From assembly GCF_003946485.1 (NCBI RefSeq), contig NZ_RHOJ01000012.1, positions 1 through 64,000 on the forward strand: a stretch of DNA of 64,000 nt, written 5' to 3'. This DNA comes from Lacticaseibacillus jixianensis (GTDB lineage Bacteria; Bacillota; Bacilli; Lactobacillales; Lactobacillaceae). The position numbers and the translations under genes were made by a program. Under the pieces are notes generated by a model, which did no database searches, was not told the origin of the DNA, and saw only the letters and a program-made list of their open reading frames with translations. This document shows positions 32,801-41,304 of the stretch, in pieces (position 1 is the stretch's first letter; each line of letters starts with the position of its first letter).

Positions 32801-35527
32801 GTTCTAGTTGATATCGGTACGATTCCAAGTCATGCCAATACCGCCGATCCTGACACAAATGAACGAATTACTATTCCTGGCCTTGACGAGAGTCTGTTAA
32901 CGGACAGCGGTAAGACAGGTTATTTACAAACGGGCTTTTATATCAATGACAATCCCGTGCAGATTCTGGGAGGTAAGGACGAGAAAACTTCAGCCACATC
33001 AATTGCAGTCCAAGGAACGGATACTGTTACTGCGCGTTTACACTACAAAGACCAACAAGGAACAGATCAGTATATTGAGTTGCCCGATCTAACTAAAGTG
33101 TATAAGGATGGGTCAGACGAGATGAAGGAGACTGATTTCCCACAGGTCTCCGATCCAGCTCAGACGCCAGCGTTAAGTGAGAGCGATAAGGCACTCATTC
33201 CCGCCGGCTATCATCTAGCTCCGGGTAACCCTGTCGTTAAGAACCTTGGAAATGGTGGAAATGCTTACGACGAGAACCACCTGAACAAGCCTGCAAAATT
33301 TGGTGAAATAGCTCAGTATTATTTCGATGGTGACGTTGTCCAATACGAGTTGGTTTCTGATAATCCAGTCGTGACCCCCCCAAAGGCGACAACCGTTACG
33401 ACGTCTTACACTGTGAACTACGCGGGGTTACCAGACACTTTGACGCCAGTGCCTGTTACTCGGGCAGTCGAGTGGACAGCAACCACCGATGAGAAGACGA
33501 ATAAGACGATTTACGTACCAAATACCGGTTCTGTTGAAAGCGTAACTTCGCCTTCAATTCCTGGCTATGCACCGGATATTGAGGCAACGAATCCCATCAC
33601 GTTGACTTCGATGACGACTGCCCCAACCAGTTTAGTTACAACAGTCACCTATCACCCTGTTGATGCTGCTTTGACAGTGACTTACGTTGACGACACGACT
33701 GGCGAGAAGGTGACATCTGACCTAGTCAATGGCGTGACGGGTAAAACTGGCGAATACTCAGTTAAGGTTCCTACTGGTTATGTACTAGCAAAGAATCAGG
33801 CGGATCGTTTGCGCTATACTTTGACGACGGATGACACGGATAATCTGATTGTGCACTTGACGCATGAGACGACTCAAGGTGAGTCAACCACCACCCGGAC
33901 GATTACTTATGTGGTCTATGGCAGTATGCCGGCACCGGAAAAAGTGACTCAGACGGTCAAGTGGCAGATTGTCACGGATAAGGTCACAGGAGAATCGGTC
34001 GCGACACCGGAAAATGGCTACACCGAGGTGGCATCGCCTAGCCTAGAAGGCTATAAGCCTGACCAAGCGAAGGTCCCACAAGAGGGGCTGGCCGCCAAGG
34101 TGATCAAGAGCACCGATGAACTGAAGGACGAGAACGTGACGGTCACCTATACCCCGGTTCCGGTGGCTCAAGAACTTCAGGTCACCTACGTCGATGATGC
34201 ACAAGAGAAGGCCATTGTTGGCACGCCGACCTTTATCACCGGTCAAACGGGCGATAAGGGGACATACGAGGTGAAAGTTCCAGAGAACTATGAGTTAGCT
34301 AAAGGGCAACCGTCTAAGATCCCGTATCAGCTGACTGATGGTGCGAAGGGCATCGTTATCCACTTGTCCCACATTCTTTCGCAGACGGAGAAGTCGACGA
34401 CCCGGACAATCACTTATGTGGTCTACGGTAGCATGCCGGCACCGACAACCGTTAAACAGACGGTTAAGTGGACAATCACCACAGACAAGGCCACAGGCGC
34501 GACGCTTGCGGTGCCGCAGAACGTCTACACCGAAGTGGCCTCGCCAAGGCTCGTTGGTTATACGCCTGACCAGGCGGTCGTACCGCAAGAGGGACTGGGC
34601 GCAAAAGTGATCAAGACCGCTGATGACCTGAAGGACGAGAACGTAATTGTGACCTACACACCGGCGCCAGTCGCCGATGAGCTCCAAGTTACCTACGTGG
34701 AACGTGGAGCGCAAGGCACTCCTGATAAGCTGCTTGAGACCGAAATGATCACTGGCAAAATTGGCGATAACGGCGACTACATTGTCCATGTTCCTGCCGA
34801 TCTCACTGGTGAGTATGAATCCCTCGAGCTCGCTCCGGGAACCAAGATTCCTTATCGGTTGACCTCGTCAGCTGACGGCATCGTCATCTACCTCCACCGG
34901 GTTGTCGGCACTACGCCTGGCAACCCAGGCACACCAACCAATGGCGGTGGCACGACGCCTGGCAACCCAGGTACACCGACCAACGGTGGCGGCACCACGC
35001 CTGGCAACCCAGGCACACCGACCAATGGCGGTGGCACTACACCTGGCAACCCAGGCACGCCGACCAACGGCGGTGGCACTACACCTGGCAACCCAGGCAC
35101 ACCAACTGATGGCGGTAGCACCACACCTGGCAACCCAGGTACCCCGACCGACGGCGACGAGACCACGCCTGGCAATCCAATTACGCCTACAGGAGATGAC
35201 GGTTCAGATACCGGGACCCCTGAGTCGGCAATCGGCGGTGATACCGATCTTGTTGGCAAGCCAGAAACCGGAACAACGGTGGACGGCGGCCAGGCAACCG
35301 GCACGGTAACCGAGCCCACTCAGCCTGAATCGTCGTTGCAACAGACGGCGGATAAGACACCTACCAAGACGCCGACAACAGTGCCAGCAAAGGCGCTCAC
35401 CAAGACGAGCGCAAGGAGGACGTTGCCAGAGACTGGCAATGCGGTTGGCACGGGCCTTGCAGTTCTGGGCATTTCCCTGCTGTCACTGCTAGGACTGGCT
35501 GAACGCAAACGCAAAATTGAACACTAG
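29864..35527 (+). CDS. Giant LPXTG surface protein with KxYKxGKxW signal and MucBP repeats
   Basis: 1,887 residues, ATG at 29864 after GGGAGGAA. A long hydrophilic N-terminus leads to the KMYKSGKTW signal motif (residues 24-32) and a membrane segment, a signal type used by large adhesins, often with accessory Sec. A Ser/Thr-rich stretch and a large region of Ig-like or adhesin folds (about 150-1170) follow. Then come three alternating pairs of Mub-B2-like (TTRTITYVVYGSMPAP) and MucBP (LQVTYVDDAQEKA) domains, seven 14-residue TTPGNPGTPTNGG repeats, and LPETG with a membrane helix and RKRK tail. It likely binds mucus and is sortase-anchored. Lower GC than its neighbours. Confidence 0.93.
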   Translation: MANRHLFQELSSAMTDEKRHYKMYKSGKTWLLAGISLIFAGALSLQQPIITHADTSDNASVTAESNLSLHSSTSTTALGAVKKTTTDSNDSDVSRIAAQTKAQTSSSADSQKANQANSNLKGNSTNASSTPSTNSRGSSVTRTLVDATSTVQGSQDQLPSTSSATVTGVPAKVGVGSGVTKDVHIVFHMTAAKAGDSFSITIPDENANSSWGFDGSKAEPVPLADGTTTRTHDEAHHTWTITNKLVTTKTIQQDLTLYIYGNDRPTPKSPIDDIGVTNSQITYAVNGQEQAPITITQTVDPAIKINPITRVNPTGVIKRLLPTTTYVYQFTTPEENGVQNQTSSASSRINSAVNYGTTITIPVPTGFTLDEELTKKLNQFSDETTITQDGSSKDIIITVPKGSGNNSWSQVYQIAGKYDVPPTDNPHNLTAPGRISLVQKLGDGPDARTLTYDADPWTAIMEAAGDGDNTSLPVKSQPFVNGNYSNPYDDRSKITLASTGEKGKPIKYLNSFTFTYEGAADQADSTATFTISVPDGLDATGFQVPTEQIRTDSDPTKSEYLPGTTSYSAKVTFVGGSSDSKTIEAGGRYDAPDGQYISSIELTPNYLAPGAISQSADDGKDGMYLFGKVAERHHDLSPVKVGDRLTTRMSMKVVGTEIDKTYNGEFTQTVVAPAPAEAPAIGYSSGLDFDGHYHTWPGTAPAGEISMYGGGNWGQTADLIKDPILYVVLPKTVHLATDEEHQPRIQGAKFKTESLPDGRTLVTFDYTGTSVDTSKPTMTYSTLFWDNQPDAMPTTEPIEMLIYSPTTTIMKSENIKAITDPILLAKVHQGTVQYFSTDWKIEVASTQGTAALAQGNLDSSPAAQGKSDIHRGSTSDWPANKMNFAIDMQNNTDIDATNAYEVINLPYAGDAQGSTLNFTMTGPVTLPSKFSNGDSLTTRAVLYSDKPAVLTTGSTTFDRSGYVDAAGVAAKGGWSTIKSVLVDIGTIPSHANTADPDTNERITIPGLDESLLTDSGKTGYLQTGFYINDNPVQILGGKDEKTSATSIAVQGTDTVTARLHYKDQQGTDQYIELPDLTKVYKDGSDEMKETDFPQVSDPAQTPALSESDKALIPAGYHLAPGNPVVKNLGNGGNAYDENHLNKPAKFGEIAQYYFDGDVVQYELVSDNPVVTPPKATTVTTSYTVNYAGLPDTLTPVPVTRAVEWTATTDEKTNKTIYVPNTGSVESVTSPSIPGYAPDIEATNPITLTSMTTAPTSLVTTVTYHPVDAALTVTYVDDTTGEKVTSDLVNGVTGKTGEYSVKVPTGYVLAKNQADRLRYTLTTDDTDNLIVHLTHETTQGESTTTRTITYVVYGSMPAPEKVTQTVKWQIVTDKVTGESVATPENGYTEVASPSLEGYKPDQAKVPQEGLAAKVIKSTDELKDENVTVTYTPVPVAQELQVTYVDDAQEKAIVGTPTFITGQTGDKGTYEVKVPENYELAKGQPSKIPYQLTDGAKGIVIHLSHILSQTEKSTTRTITYVVYGSMPAPTTVKQTVKWTITTDKATGATLAVPQNVYTEVASPRLVGYTPDQAVVPQEGLGAKVIKTADDLKDENVIVTYTPAPVADELQVTYVERGAQGTPDKLLETEMITGKIGDNGDYIVHVPADLTGEYESLELAPGTKIPYRLTSSADGIVIYLHRVVGTTPGNPGTPTNGGGTTPGNPGTPTNGGGTTPGNPGTPTNGGGTTPGNPGTPTNGGGTTPGNPGTPTDGGSTTPGNPGTPTDGDETTPGNPITPTGDDGSDTGTPESAIGGDTDLVGKPETGTTVDGGQATGTVTEPTQPESSLQQTADKTPTKTPTTVPAKALTKTSARRTLPETGNAVGTGLAVLGISLLSLLGLAERKRKIEH
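34907..35200 (+). repeat. Seven 42-bp tandem repeats (wall-spanning Pro/Gly region)
   Basis: Seven consecutive 14-codon units, G-TTPGNPGTPTNGG, four nearly identical and three drifting (TDGG, TDGD, ITPTGDD). Such Pro/Gly/Thr repeats span the peptidoglycan between the adhesive domains and LPXTG. The copy number is likely to vary between strains by slippage. Confidence 0.9.
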
Positions 35528-35544
35528 TCGAGTGATCGTATTTC

Positions 35545-35592
35545 AAGGGACCGCTCTTCACGCCAACACGTGAAGGACGGTCCCTTTTTTTG
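35545..35592 (+). terminator. Terminator of the large adhesin gene
   Basis: AAGGGACCG-CT-CTTCACG pairs with CGTGAAG-GA-CGGTCCCTT, followed by a run of seven T. Confidence 0.9.
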
Positions 35593-35792
35593 ACCAGGGA
35601 AAGGGCTTGGGCTTCGCCGAATTGCTGCCTGACGGGATGGCAGTGCTGCCGCGAAGGCCTCGTTTTACCGGGAATCGGCCGGTGTACAAAGCTGGAGTCT
35701 CCGCGATTTTTGCTAAATCAGTAAAAACCGCGGAGACTATCCCCTCATCACCGCCTTTACAATATAAGCATAGGAGCAAGGAGGTATGGACG

Positions 35793-36284
35793 ATGCGAGT
35801 TAAAGATCTGACAGGTGAACAGTTTGGCCGGCTGACCGTCCTCAAACGGGTCGGAACAGCGAAAAATGGGAATGCGGTTTGGGAATGCCGCTGCTCATGC
35901 GGTCGCACTGTGGCAGTCGACGGGTATCGGCTTCGGTCAGCTCAAGTCCGCAGCTGCGGATGCTTGCGTCGCGAGGTGGCACGGGAGCGTGCCGCATCGA
36001 ATCCGGCTTTTAGGGCTCACCAGCATGCGCATGGGCGAGATTTGACGAATGACGAGGGAATCTCACTCAACTCATTGGTCAGGAGTAAGCGCAACAAGTC
36101 TGGTGTAGTGGGTGTCTCTTACAATCCGACCAACAATCGGTGGTTCGCCCGGTTGCGTTATCAGGGCAAGTATGTGCTCCTTAAGTCTTGCGAAACGTTT
36201 GACGAGGCCGTTGCCTTGCGTAAGGCTGCAGAGAGTCGTTACTTGGGTAAGCCGACTGAGGAGTTGGCACAAAGCGTTCAGTGA
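35793..36284 (+). CDS. AP2-domain DNA-binding protein with Cys-rich N-terminus
   Basis: 163 residues from the ATG at 35793, AAGGAGGT upstream; the longer frame to 35607 has no start signal. The N-terminus has CRCSCG...SCGCL (about 30-62), a zinc-ribbon-like set of five Cys. The C-terminus is an AP2-type domain (KSGVVGVSYNPTNNRWFARLRYQGKY, about 102-150). Such proteins occur in phages and as homing-endonuclease relatives, but no HNH nuclease motif is seen. Sits alone between two adhesin genes; either a regulator or a remnant of a mobile element. Confidence 0.8.
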   Translation: MRVKDLTGEQFGRLTVLKRVGTAKNGNAVWECRCSCGRTVAVDGYRLRSAQVRSCGCLRREVARERAASNPAFRAHQHAHGRDLTNDEGISLNSLVRSKRNKSGVVGVSYNPTNNRWFARLRYQGKYVLLKSCETFDEAVALRKAAESRYLGKPTEELAQSVQ

Positions 36285-36303
36285 TGCATCTCGGGGAGGG
36301 GAT

Positions 36304-36324
36304 GCGGCACTGGCCGCTTTTTTT
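36304..36324 (+). terminator. Terminator of the AP2-domain gene
   Basis: GCGGC-ACTG-GCCGC followed by TTTTTTT, 20 bases after the stop codon. Confidence 0.7.
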
Positions 36325-36383
36325 AGTTGGCGGGGTCATCCACGTGCCGCGCCAGCTGAGCAAATGATTCGCCAATTCAAGGC

Positions 36384-36424
36384 AAAAAAACACGCCGGGT
36401 CGCGAAGTGGCGACTCGGCGTGTT
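36384..36424 (-). terminator. Terminator of the serine-rich repeat gene
   Basis: CACGCCGGGTCGC (36391-36403) pairs with GCGACTCGGCGTG (36410-36422); on the minus strand seven T follow. It lies 10 bases after the stop codon. Confidence 0.9.
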
Positions 36425-36434
36425 GCTGTCTGCG

Positions 36435-39400
36435 TTAGCCTTGAATACCGAAATTGATTACACCCGAGAGGCTTTCCCAGTAAGCAGAAAGCATTGCGGC
36501 ACCAGCCTCGGGGTTCGGTGCGCCGCCGCCATTGCCGTGGTGCTGCGACAGGCTCATACCAAACGGTGCGAAGACCATCGGCCGCTCGATGCGCTGCGTG
36601 GTAAGCACCTGGTTGGCTTTGTCCTGGTTAGTCTCACCTGCAGTGCGCCGCTTGCTGCCTGGCTGCGTTTTGGCGTGGTAACCGGAGAGCGCAGGGACCA
36701 ACTTCTGGTACTCGCTCGGTAATGCCGAAACGAAGTCAGCCGGAATCTGGTGGGCGACGTGAATTTCCAGTGTCCGGTCTGCCGCAGGAAAAGCGGTGAG
36801 TGCGGTCGCTGGATCGACTACGACGGAGTACCCAGCTTTGACGAATGGCAGCGTCAATTCGTGGAAGTTATAGCTGACAGGATCACCGGGATTGCCAGCC
36901 AAGAGCAATGTCTGCAAAGGCTCACCAGAATCAGCATCGACGACCAAAACAGTAATGTGCGTCTGGTGCGTGGTGCTTGGCCGACCGGGTTGCGCGGATG
37001 GGTGCGTGGCGGTTTGAGCCACAGCTGCCTCACTCGTCGTCAGGTGCTGGCTGTTTGCTGAAGAAACTACGGATGCGGAAATCCTATTGGTCGATGTGGT
37101 ACTAGACCCGACACTGGTCTGGGCGCTAGAGTTGGTGCTTGATGTGGCGCTGGAGTCTGCGCTGGACTGAGCGCTAGAGTTAGCGCTTGATGCTGTGCTG
37201 GAGTCCGCACTTGATGCGGCACTAGAATCTGCACTGGACTGTGCACTGGAGTCCGCACTCGAAGTGGCACTAGAATCTGCACCGGACTGCGCGCTAGAGT
37301 CAGTGCCTGATGCGGCACTAGAATCTGCACCGGACTGCGCGCTCGAGTCAGCACTTGATGTAGCACTGGAGTCTGCGCTGGACTGAACGCTAGAGTCAGC
37401 ACTTGATGCAGCACTGGAGTCTGCACTTGATGTAGCACTAGAGTCAGCACTGGACTGAGCGCTAGAGTTAGCGCTTGATGCAGCACTAGAATCCGCACTG
37501 GATTGAGCGCTAGAGTTAGCGCTTGATGCAGCACTGGAATCCGCACTGGACTGGGCACTAGAGTTAGAGTTCGATGTGGCAGTGGAATCTGCACTGGACT
37601 GAGCGCTCGAGTCAGCGCTTGATGCGGCACTTGAGTCTGCACTGGACTGTGCGCTCGAATCAGCGCTTGACGTAGCGCTGGAATCTGCACTGGACTGTGC
37701 GCTTGAGTCAGCACTGGATTGAGCACTAGAACCTGCGCTTGATGTGGAACTGGAGTCCGCACTCGAAGTGGTACTAGAATCTGCACTGGACTGCGCGCTC
37801 GAGTCAGTGCTTGATGCGGCACTAGAATCTGCACCGGACTGTGCGCTCGAGTCAGCACTTGATGCGGCACTTGAGTCTGCACTGGACTGTGCACTCGAGT
37901 CAGCGCTTGATGTTGAACTGGAGTCTGCACTGGACTGAGCGCTAGAGTTAGCGCTTGATGCCGTGCTGAAGTCCGCGCTTGATGCGGCACTAGAATCTGC
38001 ACTGGACTGTGCACTGGAGTCAGCACTTGATGTAGCACTGGAGTCTGCGCTGGACTGAGCGCTAGAGTCAGCACTTGATGCAGCACTGGAGTCTGCGTTG
38101 GACTGAACGCTAGAGTTAGCGCTTGATGCCGTGCTGGAGTCAGCACTTGATGCAGCACTAGAGTCAGCGCTGGATTGAGCACTAGAGTTGGCGCCTGATT
38201 CGGCACTAGAGTCAGCACTTGATGTGGCACTAGAATCTGCACTGGACTGTGCACTGGAGTCAACACTTGATGCGGCACTGGAATCCGTACTGGACTGTGC
38301 ACTCGAATCAGCGCTTGATGTAGAACTAGAGTCAGCGCTTGATGCAGTACTAGAATCCGCACTGGACTGAGCGCTAGAGTTAGCGCTTGATGCCGTGCTG
38401 GAGTCCGAACTTGAAGTGGCACTAGAATCTGCACTGGACTGTGCACTCGAATCAGCGCTTGATGCGGAACTAGAATCTGCACTGGACTGTGCACTGGAGT
38501 CAGCACTTGATGTAGCGCTGGAGTCTGCATTGGACTGTGCGCTCGAGTCAGCGCTTGATACAGCACTGGAGTCCGAACTTGAAGTGGCACTGGAGTCAGC
38601 GCTTGATGCGGCACTAGAATCCGCACTGGATTGTGCGCTCGAATCAGCGCTTGATGCGGCACTAGAATCCGAACTTGATGCAGCACTGGAGTCTGCGCTC
38701 GACGTAGCACTGGACTGTGCGCTGGAGTCCGAACTTGACGTAGCGCTTGATGCAGCGCTGGAGTCCGCACTTGAAGTGGCACTGGAATCCGCACTGGACT
38801 GCGCCCCAGAGTCGGCGCTTGATGTTGCCCCTGAGTCCGCACTACTCCCTTGGTTGACTATCTTCACAACGTTGATCGGCACCACGGTCGCCGGTCCGGA
38901 CATTGTGAAGGAGATGCTGGCACTTTGACCGGGGGCCAGTTCGTAGCCAGCCGGCAGCTCGTCGTTCAGGGTGCCGGCGTAGAACGCGGAGACCGACATG
39001 CGGGTGCTGGCAATGACTTCGCCGTGGTCGACATAGTTAAAGGTCACGACCGCCTGGCGCTGGTTGGCTGGATCAACCTCAAGATCGCCCTGGATGAGTG
39101 CTGGCAGGTGGTACGTCACGTGCTTCCGCCGTTCCGTGATGGCAGCCAGTAGGCGCCTGCGGCCTTTTTTGGTCAAAATGGCGCTGTAATTGCCGGCGGT
39201 ATCGTCGTCATCCACGACGCGAAAATCGTCTGCCCGTAAGGTAATCGTGCCGAGGGTATTCCCGCTGTCGTCCGTCGCCACGACGGTGCTGCCGAGAAAC
39301 CGCGCAGAGGCAAGCGTCCCGTCCGCGGTGCTGGCCGGGATGGTCCACGAGGTACTCAGTTCAACGTCGACCTTGGCGTCCGCCTGGGCAACGGTTTGGG

Positions 39401-39497
39401 GTGCGCTTACCGTTTCTGCGGCAAGGCCCACCCCGGTTGCGGCCGCAGCCGCCAGCAGCGCATGGCGCCAGTTGGTAATATGAGTTGGGTTAGTCAT
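36435..39497 (-). CDS. Serine-rich repeat secreted protein without LPXTG
   Basis: 1,020 residues from the ATG at 39497 (GGAGG 6 bases away; the GTG at 39500 is too close). Short N-terminus (ITNWRHALLAAAAATGVGLA) acts as signal. A folded N-domain (about 35-215) is followed by about 590 residues of eight-residue SSADSSAx repeats, then a C-terminal region of about 215 residues with a MucBP-like part (ITVLVVDADSGEPLQTLLLAG). It ends GVINFGIQG with no LPXTG or membrane helix, unlike SRR glycoprotein adhesins. Its start overlaps the Mga-type regulator gene by 8 bases. Confidence 0.85.
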   Translation of the reverse strand: MTNPTHITNWRHALLAAAAATGVGLAAETVSAPQTVAQADAKVDVELSTSWTIPASTADGTLASARFLGSTVVATDDSGNTLGTITLRADDFRVVDDDDTAGNYSAILTKKGRRRLLAAITERRKHVTYHLPALIQGDLEVDPANQRQAVVTFNYVDHGEVIASTRMSVSAFYAGTLNDELPAGYELAPGQSASISFTMSGPATVVPINVVKIVNQGSSADSGATSSADSGAQSSADSSATSSADSSAASSATSSSDSSAQSSATSSADSSAASSSDSSAASSADSSAQSSADSSAASSADSSATSSSDSSAVSSADSSAQSNADSSATSSADSSAQSSADSSSASSADSSAQSSADSSATSSSDSSTASSANSSAQSSADSSTASSADSSSTSSADSSAQSSTDSSAASSVDSSAQSSADSSATSSADSSAESGANSSAQSSADSSAASSADSSTASSANSSVQSNADSSAASSADSSAQSSADSSATSSADSSAQSSADSSAASSADFSTASSANSSAQSSADSSSTSSADSSAQSSADSSAASSADSSAQSGADSSAASSTDSSAQSSADSSTTSSADSSSTSSAGSSAQSSADSSAQSSADSSATSSADSSAQSSADSSAASSADSSAQSSADSTATSNSNSSAQSSADSSAASSANSSAQSSADSSAASSANSSAQSSADSSATSSADSSAASSADSSVQSSADSSATSSADSSAQSGADSSAASGTDSSAQSGADSSATSSADSSAQSSADSSAASSADSSTASSANSSAQSSADSSATSSTNSSAQTSVGSSTTSTNRISASVVSSANSQHLTTSEAAVAQTATHPSAQPGRPSTTHQTHITVLVVDADSGEPLQTLLLAGNPGDPVSYNFHELTLPFVKAGYSVVVDPATALTAFPAADRTLEIHVAHQIPADFVSALPSEYQKLVPALSGYHAKTQPGSKRRTAGETNQDKANQVLTTQRIERPMVFAPFGMSLSQHHGNGGGAPNPEAGAAMLSAYWESLSGVINFGIQG
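37095..38850 (-). repeat. Serine-rich 24-bp repeat tract
   Basis: About 70 imperfect 24-bp units encoding SSADSSA followed by Q, A, T or V. The units keep all three frames and both strands partly open, producing long false reading frames. Codons for Ser vary (AGC, TCC, AGT, TCA), which lowers slippage. Confidence 0.9.
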
Positions 39498-41001
39498 CAC
39501 TTGCCTCCTTTCCTTTCAATGAGAATGGATCACTGACTGTTTGAGGAACTACCGCCTGCATTTTCGTCTGTTTGACGCGTACCGTCAAGTCCGCCAGTTC
39601 TCGCCAGTCTGCCGGCGAGGGCGGGTTGGCCCAAGTGACCTGCGGCATGGTCAGCTGCGGGTCGGAAAAGTCGGACAGGTAGACGTCGGTGTGCTTGGAC
39701 AGCCGGTGCTCGATCACGATAAAGGCGTTGTCGAAACTCGACAGGGTCCGCGAGATGTAGTCAGTGTAAATCGGGCCCTGCGCAAAATCAACGCAGACGT
39801 AAACTTTGTCGCGCAGCGCTTCTGGCGGCAGGTAGTTGATCAGCGTGAACATGTAGGAGAAGTACAAGTTGACGGCCATGGTGCGGTTGAGCACCGGGTC
39901 GCCCGCCTTGACCAGCTGGCTGATGAAGGTGAGGATCAGCGCGTCGAAGGCCGGGTACAGGTTGGCAAAAAAGCTGATCTGCTGATCGTCGATGAAGGTC
40001 GTCGGCGCCAGGTAAAAGGTGACCATCTGCACGTGCAGACCAAAGAGCGCGTCGTGCAAGGCGGACAGGTCAGGCTTAGCGCCGTCTTCAAGGATGTGGT
40101 GCGTCTGAACCAGGTGAATAAAGTCCGTCGTCATCTTGGCCGCCTGGGGCAGGTGGGCCGCGGAAATCAATGCCGCGCCCTGCGTGTCCGGCAGGTAATG
40201 CCAGATGCCTAGGAACGCGTAGAGGTAATCGAGCTCGGCGGTGGTGACGCCGAACTGCTTGGGCAGGATCTTGTGCACGCCGTCCAAGCACCCGTCCGCG
40301 CCAGGCAGGGTGATGTCGCCCGGCAGCACGTTTTGAATGTGCTGGCCGTTCATCATCCGCAGCAGCCAGATTTTAAGGAAAAAGCGCAACTTGGTGACCT
40401 GCGTTGGCAGCAGTGCGACTTCAAGCTGGGCCTCAAGCGTCCTGATCAGCGCCGCCACGGTGGGATCGAGTTCCTTGAAGGGGCTGGCGATCCCGTTGTA
40501 GGCGACGAAGTAGAACTGAAACAGCGCCAGCCGGGTGGCAAACTCGGTGTCCGCCTCGGCGTGCGGGGTGAGAAAATCGTCGGCCAAGGCGCCTTTTAGC
40601 TGCGCGGAGGCCTCGTAGAACTTGGCGTTGGAAATGAAGTGTTCCTGCATGTACTTGTTTTTCGGGGTCCGGTTCGAGAAGAAGAACTGGTACTCGAAAA
40701 CCGTGAAGAGGTAACCGCGCTGAAGGTACATCAGGCGCAGCTTTTGGAGGATGACCTTGGTGAGGTGGTGGGCCCGCCAGAAGCCCTTCTCGAGGTCGTC
40801 GAGGTAGCTGGGCGTGGTGGTCGACACGGCGACAAGATCCGCGTTCAAGGTGTCGAACAGCTTGTTGAGCTTGTACTTGGTCAGCCCGAACTGCTCTTGC
40901 AACGCGGATTCAGCGACAGTCTGGCTGGCCGCGTTACTGATCATTTGGAGCACCTGATAGCTGGCTTGATCCTCAGCATTAAAAATCGCAGACGCGTTCA
41001 T
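39490..41001 (-). CDS. Mga/AtxA-family transcriptional regulator
   Basis: 503 residues from the ATG at 41001 (GGGAGG 7 bases upstream). An N-terminal Mga-type helix-turn-helix (QTVAESALQEQFGLTKYKLNKLFDTLNADL, about 25-60) and a second helical domain are followed by a PRD-like region and an EIIB-like C-terminus (VYVCVDFAQGPIYTDYISRTLSS, FIVIEHRL). Mga proteins activate adhesin genes and can be tuned by PTS phosphorylation. The eight-base overlap with the serine-rich gene shows they form one operon and that the regulator probably controls it. Confidence 0.82.
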   Translation of the reverse strand: MNASAIFNAEDQASYQVLQMISNAASQTVAESALQEQFGLTKYKLNKLFDTLNADLVAVSTTTPSYLDDLEKGFWRAHHLTKVILQKLRLMYLQRGYLFTVFEYQFFFSNRTPKNKYMQEHFISNAKFYEASAQLKGALADDFLTPHAEADTEFATRLALFQFYFVAYNGIASPFKELDPTVAALIRTLEAQLEVALLPTQVTKLRFFLKIWLLRMMNGQHIQNVLPGDITLPGADGCLDGVHKILPKQFGVTTAELDYLYAFLGIWHYLPDTQGAALISAAHLPQAAKMTTDFIHLVQTHHILEDGAKPDLSALHDALFGLHVQMVTFYLAPTTFIDDQQISFFANLYPAFDALILTFISQLVKAGDPVLNRTMAVNLYFSYMFTLINYLPPEALRDKVYVCVDFAQGPIYTDYISRTLSSFDNAFIVIEHRLSKHTDVYLSDFSDPQLTMPQVTWANPPSPADWRELADLTVRVKQTKMQAVVPQTVSDPFSLKGKEASDD

Positions 41002-41304
41002 CCAGTCACCTCCCAAAATTCCCCAATCTTACCCTCATTATACGGCATATTCTTGGGCTAAGATAGAATTATCTAATTGACCCGTCTCACCGCACGAAAA
41101 CAAGTCAGGATGCCGGTTTTAAGCGTATGGATTGGGCTAATTTGGCTACCATTTTGTTATCATTGGCGATCAATTGAGCGTGGTCCGATGGACTTGGCCG
41201 CTCGGCAGGTGAAAATGTGGCGGGGGTGACTTCAGGTTGATCGCCGCGGCGCGGGTGGGCGTGGTAAGGTAGCGGTAGCGGATTTTTGGCTTGAGGAGGA
41301 GAAC
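41002..41304. promoter_or_regulatory. Divergent region between mga-type gene and glf
   Basis: On the minus strand TATAAT (41037-41042) is a clear -10 box for the Mga-type gene; no good -35 is seen, as is common for activated or autoregulated genes. For glf on the plus strand no clear promoter was found, only GAGGAGGAG before its ATG. Otherwise no gene. Confidence 0.4.

Noticed and set aside
34907-35200. DNA-level iteron or replication origin
   Set aside because: The 42-bp units are in frame and encode a normal wall-spanning Pro/Gly region of an LPXTG protein.
37067-38842. 591-codon minus-strand frame inside the serine-rich gene (HQALTRAHSPVQ repeats)
   Set aside because: It is the shifted reading of the same 24-bp repeats; no start signal, and composition is that of a frame shadow. 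The several plus-strand LESALD frames at 37195-38928 are shadows too.
37095-38850. CRISPR-like repeat array
   Set aside because: Repeats are 24-bp codon-periodic units with no unique spacers and lie within one open reading frame.
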